A DNA stretch of 32,022 bases from an uncultured Bacteroides sp. (GTDB lineage Bacteria > Bacteroidota > Bacteroidia > Bacteroidales > Bacteroidaceae), in the NCBI GenBank assembly GCA_900766005.1, contig CAAFTU010000049.1:1-32022 (forward strand), read 5' to 3'. A model generated the notes under the pieces. The model searched no databases, was not told where the DNA came from, and saw only the letters and a list, made by a program, of their open reading frames with translations. Shown one piece after another: positions 8,421 to 16,463 of the stretch. A program made the translations under genes and the position numbers. The first letter of the stretch is position 1, and each line of letters starts with the position of its first letter.

Positions 8421-9262
8421 TTTTTCATTACTTTGTTTTCTAGTTTTTTCTGCTCTTCCTGACCGTTTCGGGCCACCACACGCACATCATTCAACTTACC
8501 GAAATCGGTAGCCAGCTTAATTTTCAACAGATAAGACAATCCGTCGTTCGAGTCGGCCATATCGGCCACCGTGCCCACCATCAGTCCCTCCGGAAACACC
8601 GTCGAGAAACCGCTGGTCACCACCGTATCGCCCAGATTAAACTCCGCATGACGCGGCAAATCTTTCAAGTAAGCATAACGGGAATCTCCCTGCTCCCATT
8701 TCAGATAACCGAAGTAATCACTGCCCACAATCTTACAGCTGATATTCGATTTGCTGTTCAACACGGAAATAACCACCGCATAAGAAGGCGAAGTTTCATA
8801 CACAATGCCCACGATACCATTTCCGTCCACAACTCCCATTTCAGGGCGGATACCGGCATCAGCCCCCCTGTCGAGCGTTATATAATTGTCGGGCAAAGCC
8901 AGACTGTTCTTTATCACATGCGCCTTAAACAGCCGATAATCCTTTTGAGGTATCTGGCGGATACTGTTGATTGTAAACGAATCCACCTGATGCTCCTTCA
9001 ACGCTTTTTCCAGATTCGTAATCTGCTGTTCGAGTAACATATTCCTATCCAGCAAATCCTCATTAATGGATTTGAGATGAAAATAGGAAGAAATTCCACC
9101 AGAGACCTCATAAACTGTCCCCGCAACGGCATTGGCAGAAGTAAAGTAAACACTCTGCTGATACCGGTTGAACCGGAATAACAAAACAAAACTGGCCACC
9201 TCCAACAAAACAAAGAGGAACCAGTAATTGTATTTTAAAAGGAAGTTTATTAAATTCCGCAT
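8417..9262 (-). CDS. mreC: Rod shape-determining protein MreC
   Basis: MreC has an N-terminal membrane helix (about residues 12-30), a coiled-coil (about 60-92) and a C-terminal beta domain in the periplasm with the typical DRGADAGIRPEMGVVDGNGIVG segment (in part) and SNISCKI. It scaffolds PBP2 and activates RodA-PBP2. Its 281 residues fit the Bacteroidetes form. It is separated from mreB by 108 bp that contain a long hairpin ending 28 nt before the ATG, and it overlaps mreD by 4 bp. Confidence 0.95.
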   Translation of the reverse strand: MRNLINFLLKYNYWFLFVLLEVASFVLLFRFNRYQQSVYFTSANAVAGTVYEVSGGISSYFHLKSINEDLLDRNMLLEQQITNLEKALKEHQVDSFTINSIRQIPQKDYRLFKAHVIKNSLALPDNYITLDRGADAGIRPEMGVVDGNGIVGIVYETSPSYAVVISVLNSKSNISCKIVGSDYFGYLKWEQGDSRYAYLKDLPRHAEFNLGDTVVTSGFSTVFPEGLMVGTVADMADSNDGLSYLLKIKLATDFGKLNDVRVVARNGQEEQKKLENKVMKK

Positions 9263-9290
9263 GGATACTATGATTCAAAATACTAAATGC

Positions 9291-9352
9291 CAATCTGCCA
9301 ATACGCTAAGGAATCACAACAGGAGGACATACCTTAGTGCGTTGGCAGATTG
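9291..9352 (-). repeat. Long inverted repeat (hairpin) between mreB and mreC
   Basis: Two 21-nt arms (9291-9311 and 9332-9352) are separated by a 20-nt loop. The outer 11 bp pair perfectly (CAATCTGCCAA with TTGGCAGATTG) and the inner 5 bp pair perfectly (TAAGG with CCTTA), with a partly mismatched middle. In the transcript it starts 18 nt after the mreB stop and ends 28 nt before the mreC start. There is no T-run after it, so it is not a canonical intrinsic terminator. The loop reads UAUGUCCUCCUGUUGUGAUU. Confidence 0.85.
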
Positions 9353-9370
9353 ACATCTGAACTATACAAT

Positions 9371-10393
9371 TTATCTCATCAAGAAAGAGAAACGGTCTAC
9401 ATTCTTCAATGCCACTCCCGTTCCCTTTGCTACAGAGTGCAAGGGATCTTCTGCAATATGGAAAGGAATGTTGATTTTGTCAGTCAACCGCTTATCCAAT
9501 CCGCGAAGCAACGCTCCACCACCAGACAGATAAATGCCATTGTGCACAATATCAGCATACAATTCCGGAGGAGTACTTTCCAATGCGCTCAGAATAGCCG
9601 TTTCAATCTTAGAAATTGATTTTTCCAAGCAATGAGCAATCTCCTGATAGCACACAGGCACCTCCATCGGGAGAGCCGTGATACGGTTCGGACCATAAAC
9701 GATATAATCTTCAGGAGCAGCATCACCCAGCTCAGTCAGTGCGGCACCCACGCTAATTTTGATGCGCTCTGCCATACGTTCACTCACCTTCACGTTATGC
9801 TGACGACTCATATATTCACGGATATCCTCAGTCAAGTCATCACCTGCCACACGGATAGAGTTGTTTGACACGATACCTCCCAGAGAAATGACAGCAATTT
9901 CGGTCGATCCACCCCCTATATCCACAATCATGTTTCCTTCCGGAGCCTCAACGTCGATGCCGATACCGATAGCAGCAGCCATCGGTTCGAAAATCAGATA
10001 AACATCGCGTCCACCGGCATGTTCGGCAGAGTCACGAACGGCACGCAACTCCACTTCCGTACTGCCAGAAGGGACACCGATAACCATGCGCAAAGACGGT
10101 GAAAACAAGTGATTATGCGTATTTACCCGCTTAATCAGGCCGCGCATCATCTGCTCACAAGCATAAAAGTCGGCAATCACCCCGTCTCTCAACGGGCGGA
10201 TAGTCCGGATATTATCGTGCGTCTTCTCATGCATCAGCTTCGCCTTCTCTCCTACGGCTATCATTTTATCCGTACGACGATCCAAAGCTACCACCGAAGG
10301 TTCATCCACCACGATTTTACCGTTTGTGATGATGATGGTATTGGCAGTACCCAAGTCCATCGCAATTTCTTGTGTAAAAGAAAATAATCCCAT
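9371..10393 (-). CDS. mreB: MreB, actin-like cell-shape protein
   Basis: MreB is an ATP-dependent filament protein that organises the elongasome at the inner membrane. At 340 residues it has the standard length. Actin-family motifs are phosphate-1 DLGTAN (13-18), phosphate-2 VDIGGGSTE (157-165) and the adenosine loop LSGGGALLRG near residue 290. The N-terminal MGLFSFTQEIA can act as the membrane-contacting segment. The ATG at 10393 lies 19 bp after purH, with no promoter seen between them, so it is probably transcribed from the purH promoter. Confidence 0.97.
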   Translation of the reverse strand: MGLFSFTQEIAMDLGTANTIIITNGKIVVDEPSVVALDRRTDKMIAVGEKAKLMHEKTHDNIRTIRPLRDGVIADFYACEQMMRGLIKRVNTHNHLFSPSLRMVIGVPSGSTEVELRAVRDSAEHAGGRDVYLIFEPMAAAIGIGIDVEAPEGNMIVDIGGGSTEIAVISLGGIVSNNSIRVAGDDLTEDIREYMSRQHNVKVSERMAERIKISVGAALTELGDAAPEDYIVYGPNRITALPMEVPVCYQEIAHCLEKSISKIETAILSALESTPPELYADIVHNGIYLSGGGALLRGLDKRLTDKINIPFHIAEDPLHSVAKGTGVALKNVDRFSFLMR

Positions 10394-10412
10394 TCTCTAA
10401 ATTTTCTGTTTT

Positions 10413-11936
10413 TTAGTGTTTAAAATGACGAATACCGGTAGTCACCATCGCCATGCCATGCTCATTGCAGTAAGCAAAAGACAATTCGTCTTTGATAGAT
10501 CCGCCCGGTTGGATAACAGCCGTCACGCCTTCCTTGTCAGCAATTTCCACACAGTCGGGGAACGGGAAGAAAGCGTCTGACGCCATCACGGCACCGTGCA
10601 GGTCGAATCCGAACGACTTCGCCTTTTCAATAGCCTGTTTCAATGCATCCACACGGGAAGTCTGGCCAACACCGCTTGCCAAAAGCTGCTTGTCCTTAGC
10701 CAAAACGATGGCATTCGACTTGCTGTTCTTCACAATCTTGTTGGCAAACAGCATATCCTCTACTTCTTCCGGAGTAGGAGCCTTGTCAGTCACCGTCTTC
10801 AAATCGGCCACTGTTTCAATATTCGTATCCTTATCTTGTACCAGCACACCGTTCAGCAACGCACGGAACTGCTTTTTCGGCAATTTAGCTTCCTTGCGCA
10901 CCAGGATGATGCGGTTTTTCTTCTGTCCCAGAATTTCAAGTGCATCCACATCATAATCCGGAGCGATGATTACCTCGAAGAAGATCTTGTTGATTTCCTC
11001 TGCAGCTGCCTTGTCAATCACACCGTTGGTAATCAACACACCGCCGAAAGCAGAAACCGGGTCACCGGCCAAAGCATCTTTCCAAGCATCCAATACAGTG
11101 GCGCGTGAAGCCAATCCACAAGCATTGTTGTGCTTCAAAATAGCGAAAGTAAGATCATCGAACTCATCAATCAAGTCAACTGCAGCATTGATATCCAGCA
11201 AGTTGTTGTAAGAAATTTCCTTTCCGTGAATCTGGTCGAACATTTCATCGAGATTGCCATAGAAATAACCTCTCTGATGCGGATTTTCACCGTAGCGCAA
11301 CTGTTTCTGATTGTTGGCTGTGCAGCGGAAAGCCGAGCCTTCATCTCCATCAAAATAGTTGAAGATAGCCGAATCATAGTGAGAAGACACAGCAAATGCT
11401 TCTTTTGCCATCCAGCGGCGTTCTTCGATAGAAGAAGTAGCACCGTGTTCCATCAGCATATCCAGCAGCGGTTTGTATTGAGCCTGTGAAGCTACGATGA
11501 TAACGTCCTTATAGTTTTTGGCAGCAGCACGGATCAAAGAGATGCCACCTATATCGATTTTTTCAATAATATCTGCTTCCGGAGCACCTGAAGCTACAGT
11601 TGCTTCAAACGGATACAAGTCAACAATGACCAAATCTATTTCAGGAATTTCATATTTTTCGATCTGCTGCATATCCTGTTCCAGTCCGCGACGGCAAAGA
11701 ATACCTCCGAAAACCTTTGGATGCAAGGTCTTTACCCGACCCCCTAGGATGGAAGGATACGTGGTCAAATCTTCCACTGCCTTGCAAGGATATCCCAATG
11801 ATTCAATAAACTGACGAGTTCCGCCTGTTGACAAAAACTCAACTCCTTCTTCATGAAGTTTGGTAATAATTTCATCCAAACCTTCTTTGTGGTATACAGA
11901 TACCAATGCAGTTTTTATTCTTTTAGACTCTGACAT
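10413..11936 (-). CDS. purH: Bifunctional AICAR transformylase / IMP cyclohydrolase
   Basis: PurH performs the last two steps of de novo IMP synthesis in the cytosol. The N-terminal MGS-like cyclohydrolase domain (about 1-190) shows FLSTGGT, GGRVKTLHPKV and DLYPF. The C-terminal transformylase domain shows QLRYGENPHQ (212-221) and the catalytic Lys-His in LKHNNACG (268-269). At 507 residues it is close to the family norm. It heads the cell-shape operon, 19 bp before mreB. Confidence 0.97.
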   Translation of the reverse strand: MSESKRIKTALVSVYHKEGLDEIITKLHEEGVEFLSTGGTRQFIESLGYPCKAVEDLTTYPSILGGRVKTLHPKVFGGILCRRGLEQDMQQIEKYEIPEIDLVIVDLYPFEATVASGAPEADIIEKIDIGGISLIRAAAKNYKDVIIVASQAQYKPLLDMLMEHGATSSIEERRWMAKEAFAVSSHYDSAIFNYFDGDEGSAFRCTANNQKQLRYGENPHQRGYFYGNLDEMFDQIHGKEISYNNLLDINAAVDLIDEFDDLTFAILKHNNACGLASRATVLDAWKDALAGDPVSAFGGVLITNGVIDKAAAEEINKIFFEVIIAPDYDVDALEILGQKKNRIILVRKEAKLPKKQFRALLNGVLVQDKDTNIETVADLKTVTDKAPTPEEVEDMLFANKIVKNSKSNAIVLAKDKQLLASGVGQTSRVDALKQAIEKAKSFGFDLHGAVMASDAFFPFPDCVEIADKEGVTAVIQPGGSIKDELSFAYCNEHGMAMVTTGIRHFKH

Positions 11937-11964
11937 TGAATTGCTTATTAAGTGATTTGATATG

Positions 11965-11972
11965 CAAAGTTA
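11965..11972 (-). promoter_or_regulatory. purH: Putative -7 element of the purH-mre operon
   Basis: The minus strand reads TAACTTTG, an exact TAnnTTTG match, 28 bp upstream of the purH ATG. No TTTG is found 19-21 nt further up; that stretch is A/T-rich instead. It lies just past the pepO terminator, so the operon would be insulated from pepO transcription. Confidence 0.55.
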
Positions 11973-12016
11973 CGAAATATTGTTTATCGTACGTAATAAA
12001 AAAGGTGTGATTTAAG

Positions 12017-12054
12017 AAAAAAAAGCGTTGGCTCTTTACAACAAAAGCCAACGC
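12017..12054 (-). terminator. Intrinsic terminator after the M13 peptidase gene
   Basis: In the minus-strand transcript an 8-bp perfect stem GCGTTGGC/GCCAACGC (12047-12054 with 12025-12032) with a 14-nt loop is followed directly by eight T residues (12017-12024). It lies about 35 nt after the peptidase stop codon. Confidence 0.92.
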
Positions 12055-12087
12055 CTCTATATCCGACAGATATTTAATCAAAATATA

Positions 12088-14124
12088 TTACCAAATAGAC
12101 ACTCGTTTTTCCTTCGGAAGATACAACGGATCCTGTTCGGTGATATGGAAAGCTTCATACCATTTATCGATATGAGGAAGTGCCCCATTCACACGCCATT
12201 TACCCAAAGAGTGAGGATCGAGTTTCGTTAAGCGAAGAATCTCTTCCGGACGGATATTACCAGCCCACACATGAGCATAAGCCAGGAAGAAACGCTGTTC
12301 GGGAGTGAACCCGTCCATCGTTGCCAGCGGAGCATTGGCTGTAGCATTTTTGAATGCCTGATAAGAAATCTGCAGACCGCCATGATCGGCAATGTTCTCA
12401 CCCAACGTCAGCTGACCGTTTGCATGAACACCCGGAGCCACTTCAATAGCGTCAAAGAAATTAACCATTACCTGTGCGCGTTCGTTAAACTTCTTGGCAT
12501 CTTCTTCCGTCCACCAGTCTTTCAGGTTACCTTCCTTGTCATACTGGCGTCCCTGATCGTCGAATCCATGTGTCATTTCATGTCCGATTACCACACCGAT
12601 AGCACCATAATTCATCGCATCATCCGCATTCATATCGAAGAAAGGAGGCTGCAAAATAGCTGCTGGGAAACAGATCTCATTGGTAGTAGGGTTATAATAA
12701 GCATTCACTGTCTGAGGAGTCATCAGCCATTCATTCTTATCTACCGGCTGACCTGCCTTAGCAATCATTTCGTCATACCCCCACTGATTGGCCCGCACAA
12801 TATTGGCCCAGTAAGAGTCTTTTTTGATATCCAGGTTAGAATAATCCTTCCAGGTGTCCGGATAACCAATCTTCACATGGAACGCAGCCAGTTTTTCCAA
12901 AGCCTTCGCTTTCGTTTCTTCGCTCATCCATTCCAAGCCTTTAATACGTTCACCCAAAGAAACCTGCAAGTTCTTCACCAGAGTCACCATACGTTCCTTC
13001 GCAGCAGCCGGGAAATACTTCTCCACATACATCTGGCCAACGATTTCTCCGAGCGCACCATCCACAGTGCCTACCGAACGCTTCCAGCGCGGACGCATTT
13101 CCTTCCGGCCTGACATGGTCTTGCTGTAGAAATCAAAATTCTGAGCCACGAAATCATCACTCAAATAAGGAGCAGCTGCATCAATGACTCCCCATTGCAG
13201 ATACAGTTTCTGATCAGCCAGTGGAGCCGTATGAATAATGTCAGCCACCTCTTTCATGGCAGCAGGCTGTCCGATATTGATTTCCTTCAAATCTTTCAGA
13301 CCCGCTACACTGAAATAAGCATCCCAGTTAAACGTAGGATAGTTCTTTTTCAATGTGGCCATATCCATCTTATTGTAGTTGGCATGCGGGTTACGAAGTT
13401 CCACCTGCGAACGAGCAGCCTTCGCCAAACGGGTTTCAATATTCATCACCGCCTTCACCGCCTTCTTGGCAGTAGCCTCATCATAGCCTGCCAGGCGGAA
13501 CATCTTATTCACATGTTCCTGATATTTCTCACGAATCTGTTTCGTCTGCTCATCAGTGCCCAGGTAATAATCACGTTCACCCATTCCGAGGCCACCCTGG
13601 AACGTATGCACCATGTTCATCGAGCTGTTCATATCATCCGCACCGATATACATAGTGAAATAAGGACGGACACCTTTCTTCTGAATTTCACCCAGATACG
13701 TATACATCGCCTGCTCATCTTTCAGCGCATCGATGGCAGCCAGTTCCTCCTTAATCGGAGTCACCCCGTCCTGGTTCAGTTTCACGCTATCCATAGCCAT
13801 ATTGTAAAGGTCGCCCACCTTTTGAGCCGCGCTTCCCTGCACATTATCTTCCTTGGCAGCCAGTTCAACAATCAATGTTTTCAGTTTCTCCTGATTATTC
13901 TCATTCAACATATCAAACGTACCGAAACGAGAATATTCGTCTGTCAGCGGATGAGACTTGATCCAGCCGCCACAAGCATACTGATAAAAACTGGTACCCG
14001 GCAAAGCCGTTGTATCCAAACTTGCAAGATCGATGCCCGATGTCAACACGGCCTCTTTCTTACTGTTACATCCAGCTGCCATAAAACACATGGCAAGAAT
14101 GGGTAAATAATTGATTACTTTCAT
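12088..14124 (-). CDS. pepO: M13-family zinc metallopeptidase, lipoprotein
   Basis: This is a neprilysin/PepO-type endopeptidase of 678 residues. A lipobox MAAGC with C19 predicts export and lipid anchoring, so it should act in the periplasm or at the outer membrane. Catalytic motifs are HEMTH (515-519), GENIAD (575-580, third zinc ligand E576) and the substrate-binding NAYYNP (474-479). The C-terminal RVSIW resembles the family ending, with Ser in place of the usual Cys. The substrate is unknown, probably short peptides. It lies 51 bp after the ABC-F gene on the same strand. No good promoter match is seen in that gap, so readthrough from the ABC-F gene is possible. A strong terminator follows. 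Confidence 0.93.
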   Translation of the reverse strand: MKVINYLPILAMCFMAAGCNSKKEAVLTSGIDLASLDTTALPGTSFYQYACGGWIKSHPLTDEYSRFGTFDMLNENNQEKLKTLIVELAAKEDNVQGSAAQKVGDLYNMAMDSVKLNQDGVTPIKEELAAIDALKDEQAMYTYLGEIQKKGVRPYFTMYIGADDMNSSMNMVHTFQGGLGMGERDYYLGTDEQTKQIREKYQEHVNKMFRLAGYDEATAKKAVKAVMNIETRLAKAARSQVELRNPHANYNKMDMATLKKNYPTFNWDAYFSVAGLKDLKEINIGQPAAMKEVADIIHTAPLADQKLYLQWGVIDAAAPYLSDDFVAQNFDFYSKTMSGRKEMRPRWKRSVGTVDGALGEIVGQMYVEKYFPAAAKERMVTLVKNLQVSLGERIKGLEWMSEETKAKALEKLAAFHVKIGYPDTWKDYSNLDIKKDSYWANIVRANQWGYDEMIAKAGQPVDKNEWLMTPQTVNAYYNPTTNEICFPAAILQPPFFDMNADDAMNYGAIGVVIGHEMTHGFDDQGRQYDKEGNLKDWWTEEDAKKFNERAQVMVNFFDAIEVAPGVHANGQLTLGENIADHGGLQISYQAFKNATANAPLATMDGFTPEQRFFLAYAHVWAGNIRPEEILRLTKLDPHSLGKWRVNGALPHIDKWYEAFHITEQDPLYLPKEKRVSIW

Positions 14125-14175
14125 GTGATATAACTATTAATTAATTCAATCGTCGTATTTCGTCCGCACTATAGG

Positions 14176-16143
14176 CTACTGACCGTTGCCCGTTTTCAGT
14201 TCTTCCCACTCGATGGACACCCGCTCCCACTCTTCTACAATCTCGTCGAGCTGCTTTTTCAATTGCTGGTGCTGTTCATACAGCTCCATGTTTGATGCCC
14301 CTTCGGGCGTAGCCATCTGAGCCTCAACGGCAGCAATCTCAGTTTCCTTCTTCTCGATAGAAGCCTCACATTCGGCCACCTGCCGTTCCAGTTTCTTCAA
14401 TTTCTTATTGAGTTCCTTCTGTGCCTCATAAGAAAGTTTGTTTTCCGAGGGCTGCTCAGCATCCTTGCTGTCTGCCTTGGAACCGGCTGTAGGAGAAGAA
14501 GAGAGCGAAGCCCCTTTCTGGAGTTCATTCAAGCTTTCAATTTTCTTCTTTTGCAGGAACTCATAGATACCGCCCAGGTGCTCTTTCACCTGTCCTCCGC
14601 CAAACTCGTACACTTTCGTCACCAGTCCGTCGAGGAAATCACGGTCGTGGCTCACCAGAATCACCGTACCGTCGAATTCCCGGATTGCCTCCTTGAGCAC
14701 ATCCTTCGAACGCATATCCAAATGATTCGTTGGCTCGTCCAATATCAAGAGATTGACCGGCTCAAGCAGCAGTTTAATCATAGCCAAGCGGGTGCGTTCA
14801 CCGCCCGACAATACCTTCACCTTCTTATCTGACGCTTCGCCGCCAAACATGAATGCGCCTAAGATATCCCGGATTTTCAAACGGATATCTCCGGTAGCCA
14901 CCCGGTCGATGGTGTCAAACACCGTCTGGTTTTCATCCAGCATCTGAGCCTGGTTCTGGGCAAAATAGCCGATCTGCACATTGTGGCCGATAGTCAGTTT
15001 ACCATCGTAAGCTATTTCGTCCATGATACATTTCACCAGCGTAGACTTACCCTCACCGTTCTTGCCGACAAACGCCACCTTTTCACCCCGGTGAATGGTC
15101 AGATTGACATGCTGAAACACCACATGGCTGCCGTATGCCTTTCGCACATCCTCACAGATCACCGGATAATTGCCACTGCGGGTGGCCGGAGCAAACTTCA
15201 GTCTGAGAGCCGAATTATCTTCCTCATCCACTTCAATGCGCTGGATTTTTTCCAGCTGCTTGATACGGCTCTGCACCTGCACCGCCTTCGTTGCCTTGTA
15301 GCGGAATCGCTCAATAAAATCCTCCGTATCCTGAATCTGTTTCTGCTGATTCTCATAAGCACGCAACTGTTGCTCTCTCCGTTCTTTACGCAATACCACA
15401 AACTCATCATACTTCACCTTATAGTCATAAATCTGTCCACAGGTAATTTCAATGGTACGCGTCGTGACATTGTTGAGAAAAGCCCGGTCGTGACTCACCA
15501 GCACCACAGCATTGGCACGAGTGGAAAGGAAATTCTCAAGCCACTGGATACTTTCAATATCCAGATGGTTGGTAGGCTCATCAAGCAAAAGCACATCAGG
15601 ATGACGCAACAACAGCTTGGCTAGTTCGATACGCATGCGCCATCCGCCCGAGAACTCGGAAGTGGGCCGTTCGAAGTCTTCGCGGCTGAAACCCAGACCG
15701 AGAAGCGTACGTTCGATTTCAGCCTGATAATTGGCGCCTCCCATCATCAGATAGCGATCGTTCTCATGAGTAAACCGATCAATCAGCTGATGATAATCCT
15801 CCGATTCATAATCCGTTCTTTCCGCCAGTTCCTGATTGAGCCGTTCCACCTTGGCCTTCAAGGCAAACAGTTCTTCAAAAGCCAACTCAGCCTCCCCCAT
15901 AACAGTGCGGCTGTCAGACAGAATCATAACCTGCGGCAGATAACCGATAGTCACTTCCTTGGGAATAGCCACGGTGCCGTGTGTAGGCGACTGCAAGCCT
16001 GCCAGAATTTTGAGCATGGTCGATTTTCCGGCTCCGTTTTTACCGACAAGGGCAATTCGGTCCTTCTTATTTATTACATAACTGACATCCTCAAAAAGAG
16101 GTGTTGCATTAAATTCTACTGATAGTCCTTCTACTGAAATCAC
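14176..16143 (-). CDS. ABC-F family ATPase (ribosome-associated type)
   Basis: This soluble protein carries two ABC domains and no membrane segments. Domain 1 has Walker A GKNGAGKS (34-41), signature FSGGW (164-168) and Walker B LLLDEPTNHLD. Domain 2 has GKNGEGKS (360-367), LSGGE (445-449) and LLILDEPTNHLD. An inter-domain linker (about 240-310) and a charged coiled-coil tail (about 565-655) follow the ABC-F pattern. Relatives act on ribosomes in translation; some give antibiotic resistance, but this has the look of a housekeeping member (Uup/YheS-like), which I cannot settle. The start is GTG at 16143: the first internal ATG (residue 43) already lies past the Walker A loop. Confidence 0.92.
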   Translation of the reverse strand: MISVEGLSVEFNATPLFEDVSYVINKKDRIALVGKNGAGKSTMLKILAGLQSPTHGTVAIPKEVTIGYLPQVMILSDSRTVMGEAELAFEELFALKAKVERLNQELAERTDYESEDYHQLIDRFTHENDRYLMMGGANYQAEIERTLLGLGFSREDFERPTSEFSGGWRMRIELAKLLLRHPDVLLLDEPTNHLDIESIQWLENFLSTRANAVVLVSHDRAFLNNVTTRTIEITCGQIYDYKVKYDEFVVLRKERREQQLRAYENQQKQIQDTEDFIERFRYKATKAVQVQSRIKQLEKIQRIEVDEEDNSALRLKFAPATRSGNYPVICEDVRKAYGSHVVFQHVNLTIHRGEKVAFVGKNGEGKSTLVKCIMDEIAYDGKLTIGHNVQIGYFAQNQAQMLDENQTVFDTIDRVATGDIRLKIRDILGAFMFGGEASDKKVKVLSGGERTRLAMIKLLLEPVNLLILDEPTNHLDMRSKDVLKEAIREFDGTVILVSHDRDFLDGLVTKVYEFGGGQVKEHLGGIYEFLQKKKIESLNELQKGASLSSSPTAGSKADSKDAEQPSENKLSYEAQKELNKKLKKLERQVAECEASIEKKETEIAAVEAQMATPEGASNMELYEQHQQLKKQLDEIVEEWERVSIEWEELKTGNGQ

Positions 16144-16173
16144 TTCTGTCTCTAAATTATAATATTATAACTG

Positions 16174-16181
16174 CAAATATA
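16174..16181 (-). promoter_or_regulatory. Putative -7 element of the ABC-F gene
   Basis: The minus strand reads TATATTTG, an exact TAnnTTTG match, 30 bp upstream of the GTG start. The -33 region is T-rich without a clear TTTG. Confidence 0.5.
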
Positions 16182-16293
16182 TGCAATATCATTGACATTA
16201 CGGAAAAAACCTCCGAATAATGGACGAATCGGGCTGCAGTATTTGTCCCTGAATTTACGCTGAACCGTCCGTCAAAATAAAACCTAAGAAATG

Positions 16294-16381
16294 AACCACC
16301 TGGGTGGTTCAATTAAACCACCCGGGTGGAGCACATAAACCACCCGGGTGAACCAGCTGAACCACTCCGATGAATCAACTG
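16294..16381. repeat. 22-bp tandem repeat array with palindromic cores
   Basis: Four consecutive 22-bp units start at 16294, 16316, 16338 and 16360. Each begins AACCAC. The first three contain the core CCACCTGGGTGG, CCACCCGGGTGG and CCACCCGGGTGA; the second core is a perfect 12-bp palindrome. The fourth unit is degenerate (AACCACTCCGATG). The unit length is not a multiple of three and no gene covers the array, so it is not coding. It lies between the nucleotidyltransferase terminator and the ABC-F promoter. Confidence 0.9.
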
Positions 16382-16402
16382 CAACACCGTCCGAAAACAG
16401 AC

Positions 16403-16437
16403 AAAAAAAAGCGGGTTGTCCATCTCAGGACACCCGC
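16403..16437 (-). terminator. Intrinsic terminator after the nucleotidyltransferase gene
   Basis: On the minus strand GCGGGTGTCC (16428-16437) pairs with GGACAACCCGC (16411-16421) with one bulged base and a 6-nt loop, followed by eight T residues (16403-16410). It lies 26 bp after the stop codon. Confidence 0.93.
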
Positions 16438-16463
16438 TTGGGAATATCATGTTGAAATCCTTA

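Noticed and set aside
16294..16381. CRISPR array
   Set aside because: The 22-bp units abut directly, with no unique spacers between them, and there are no cas genes.
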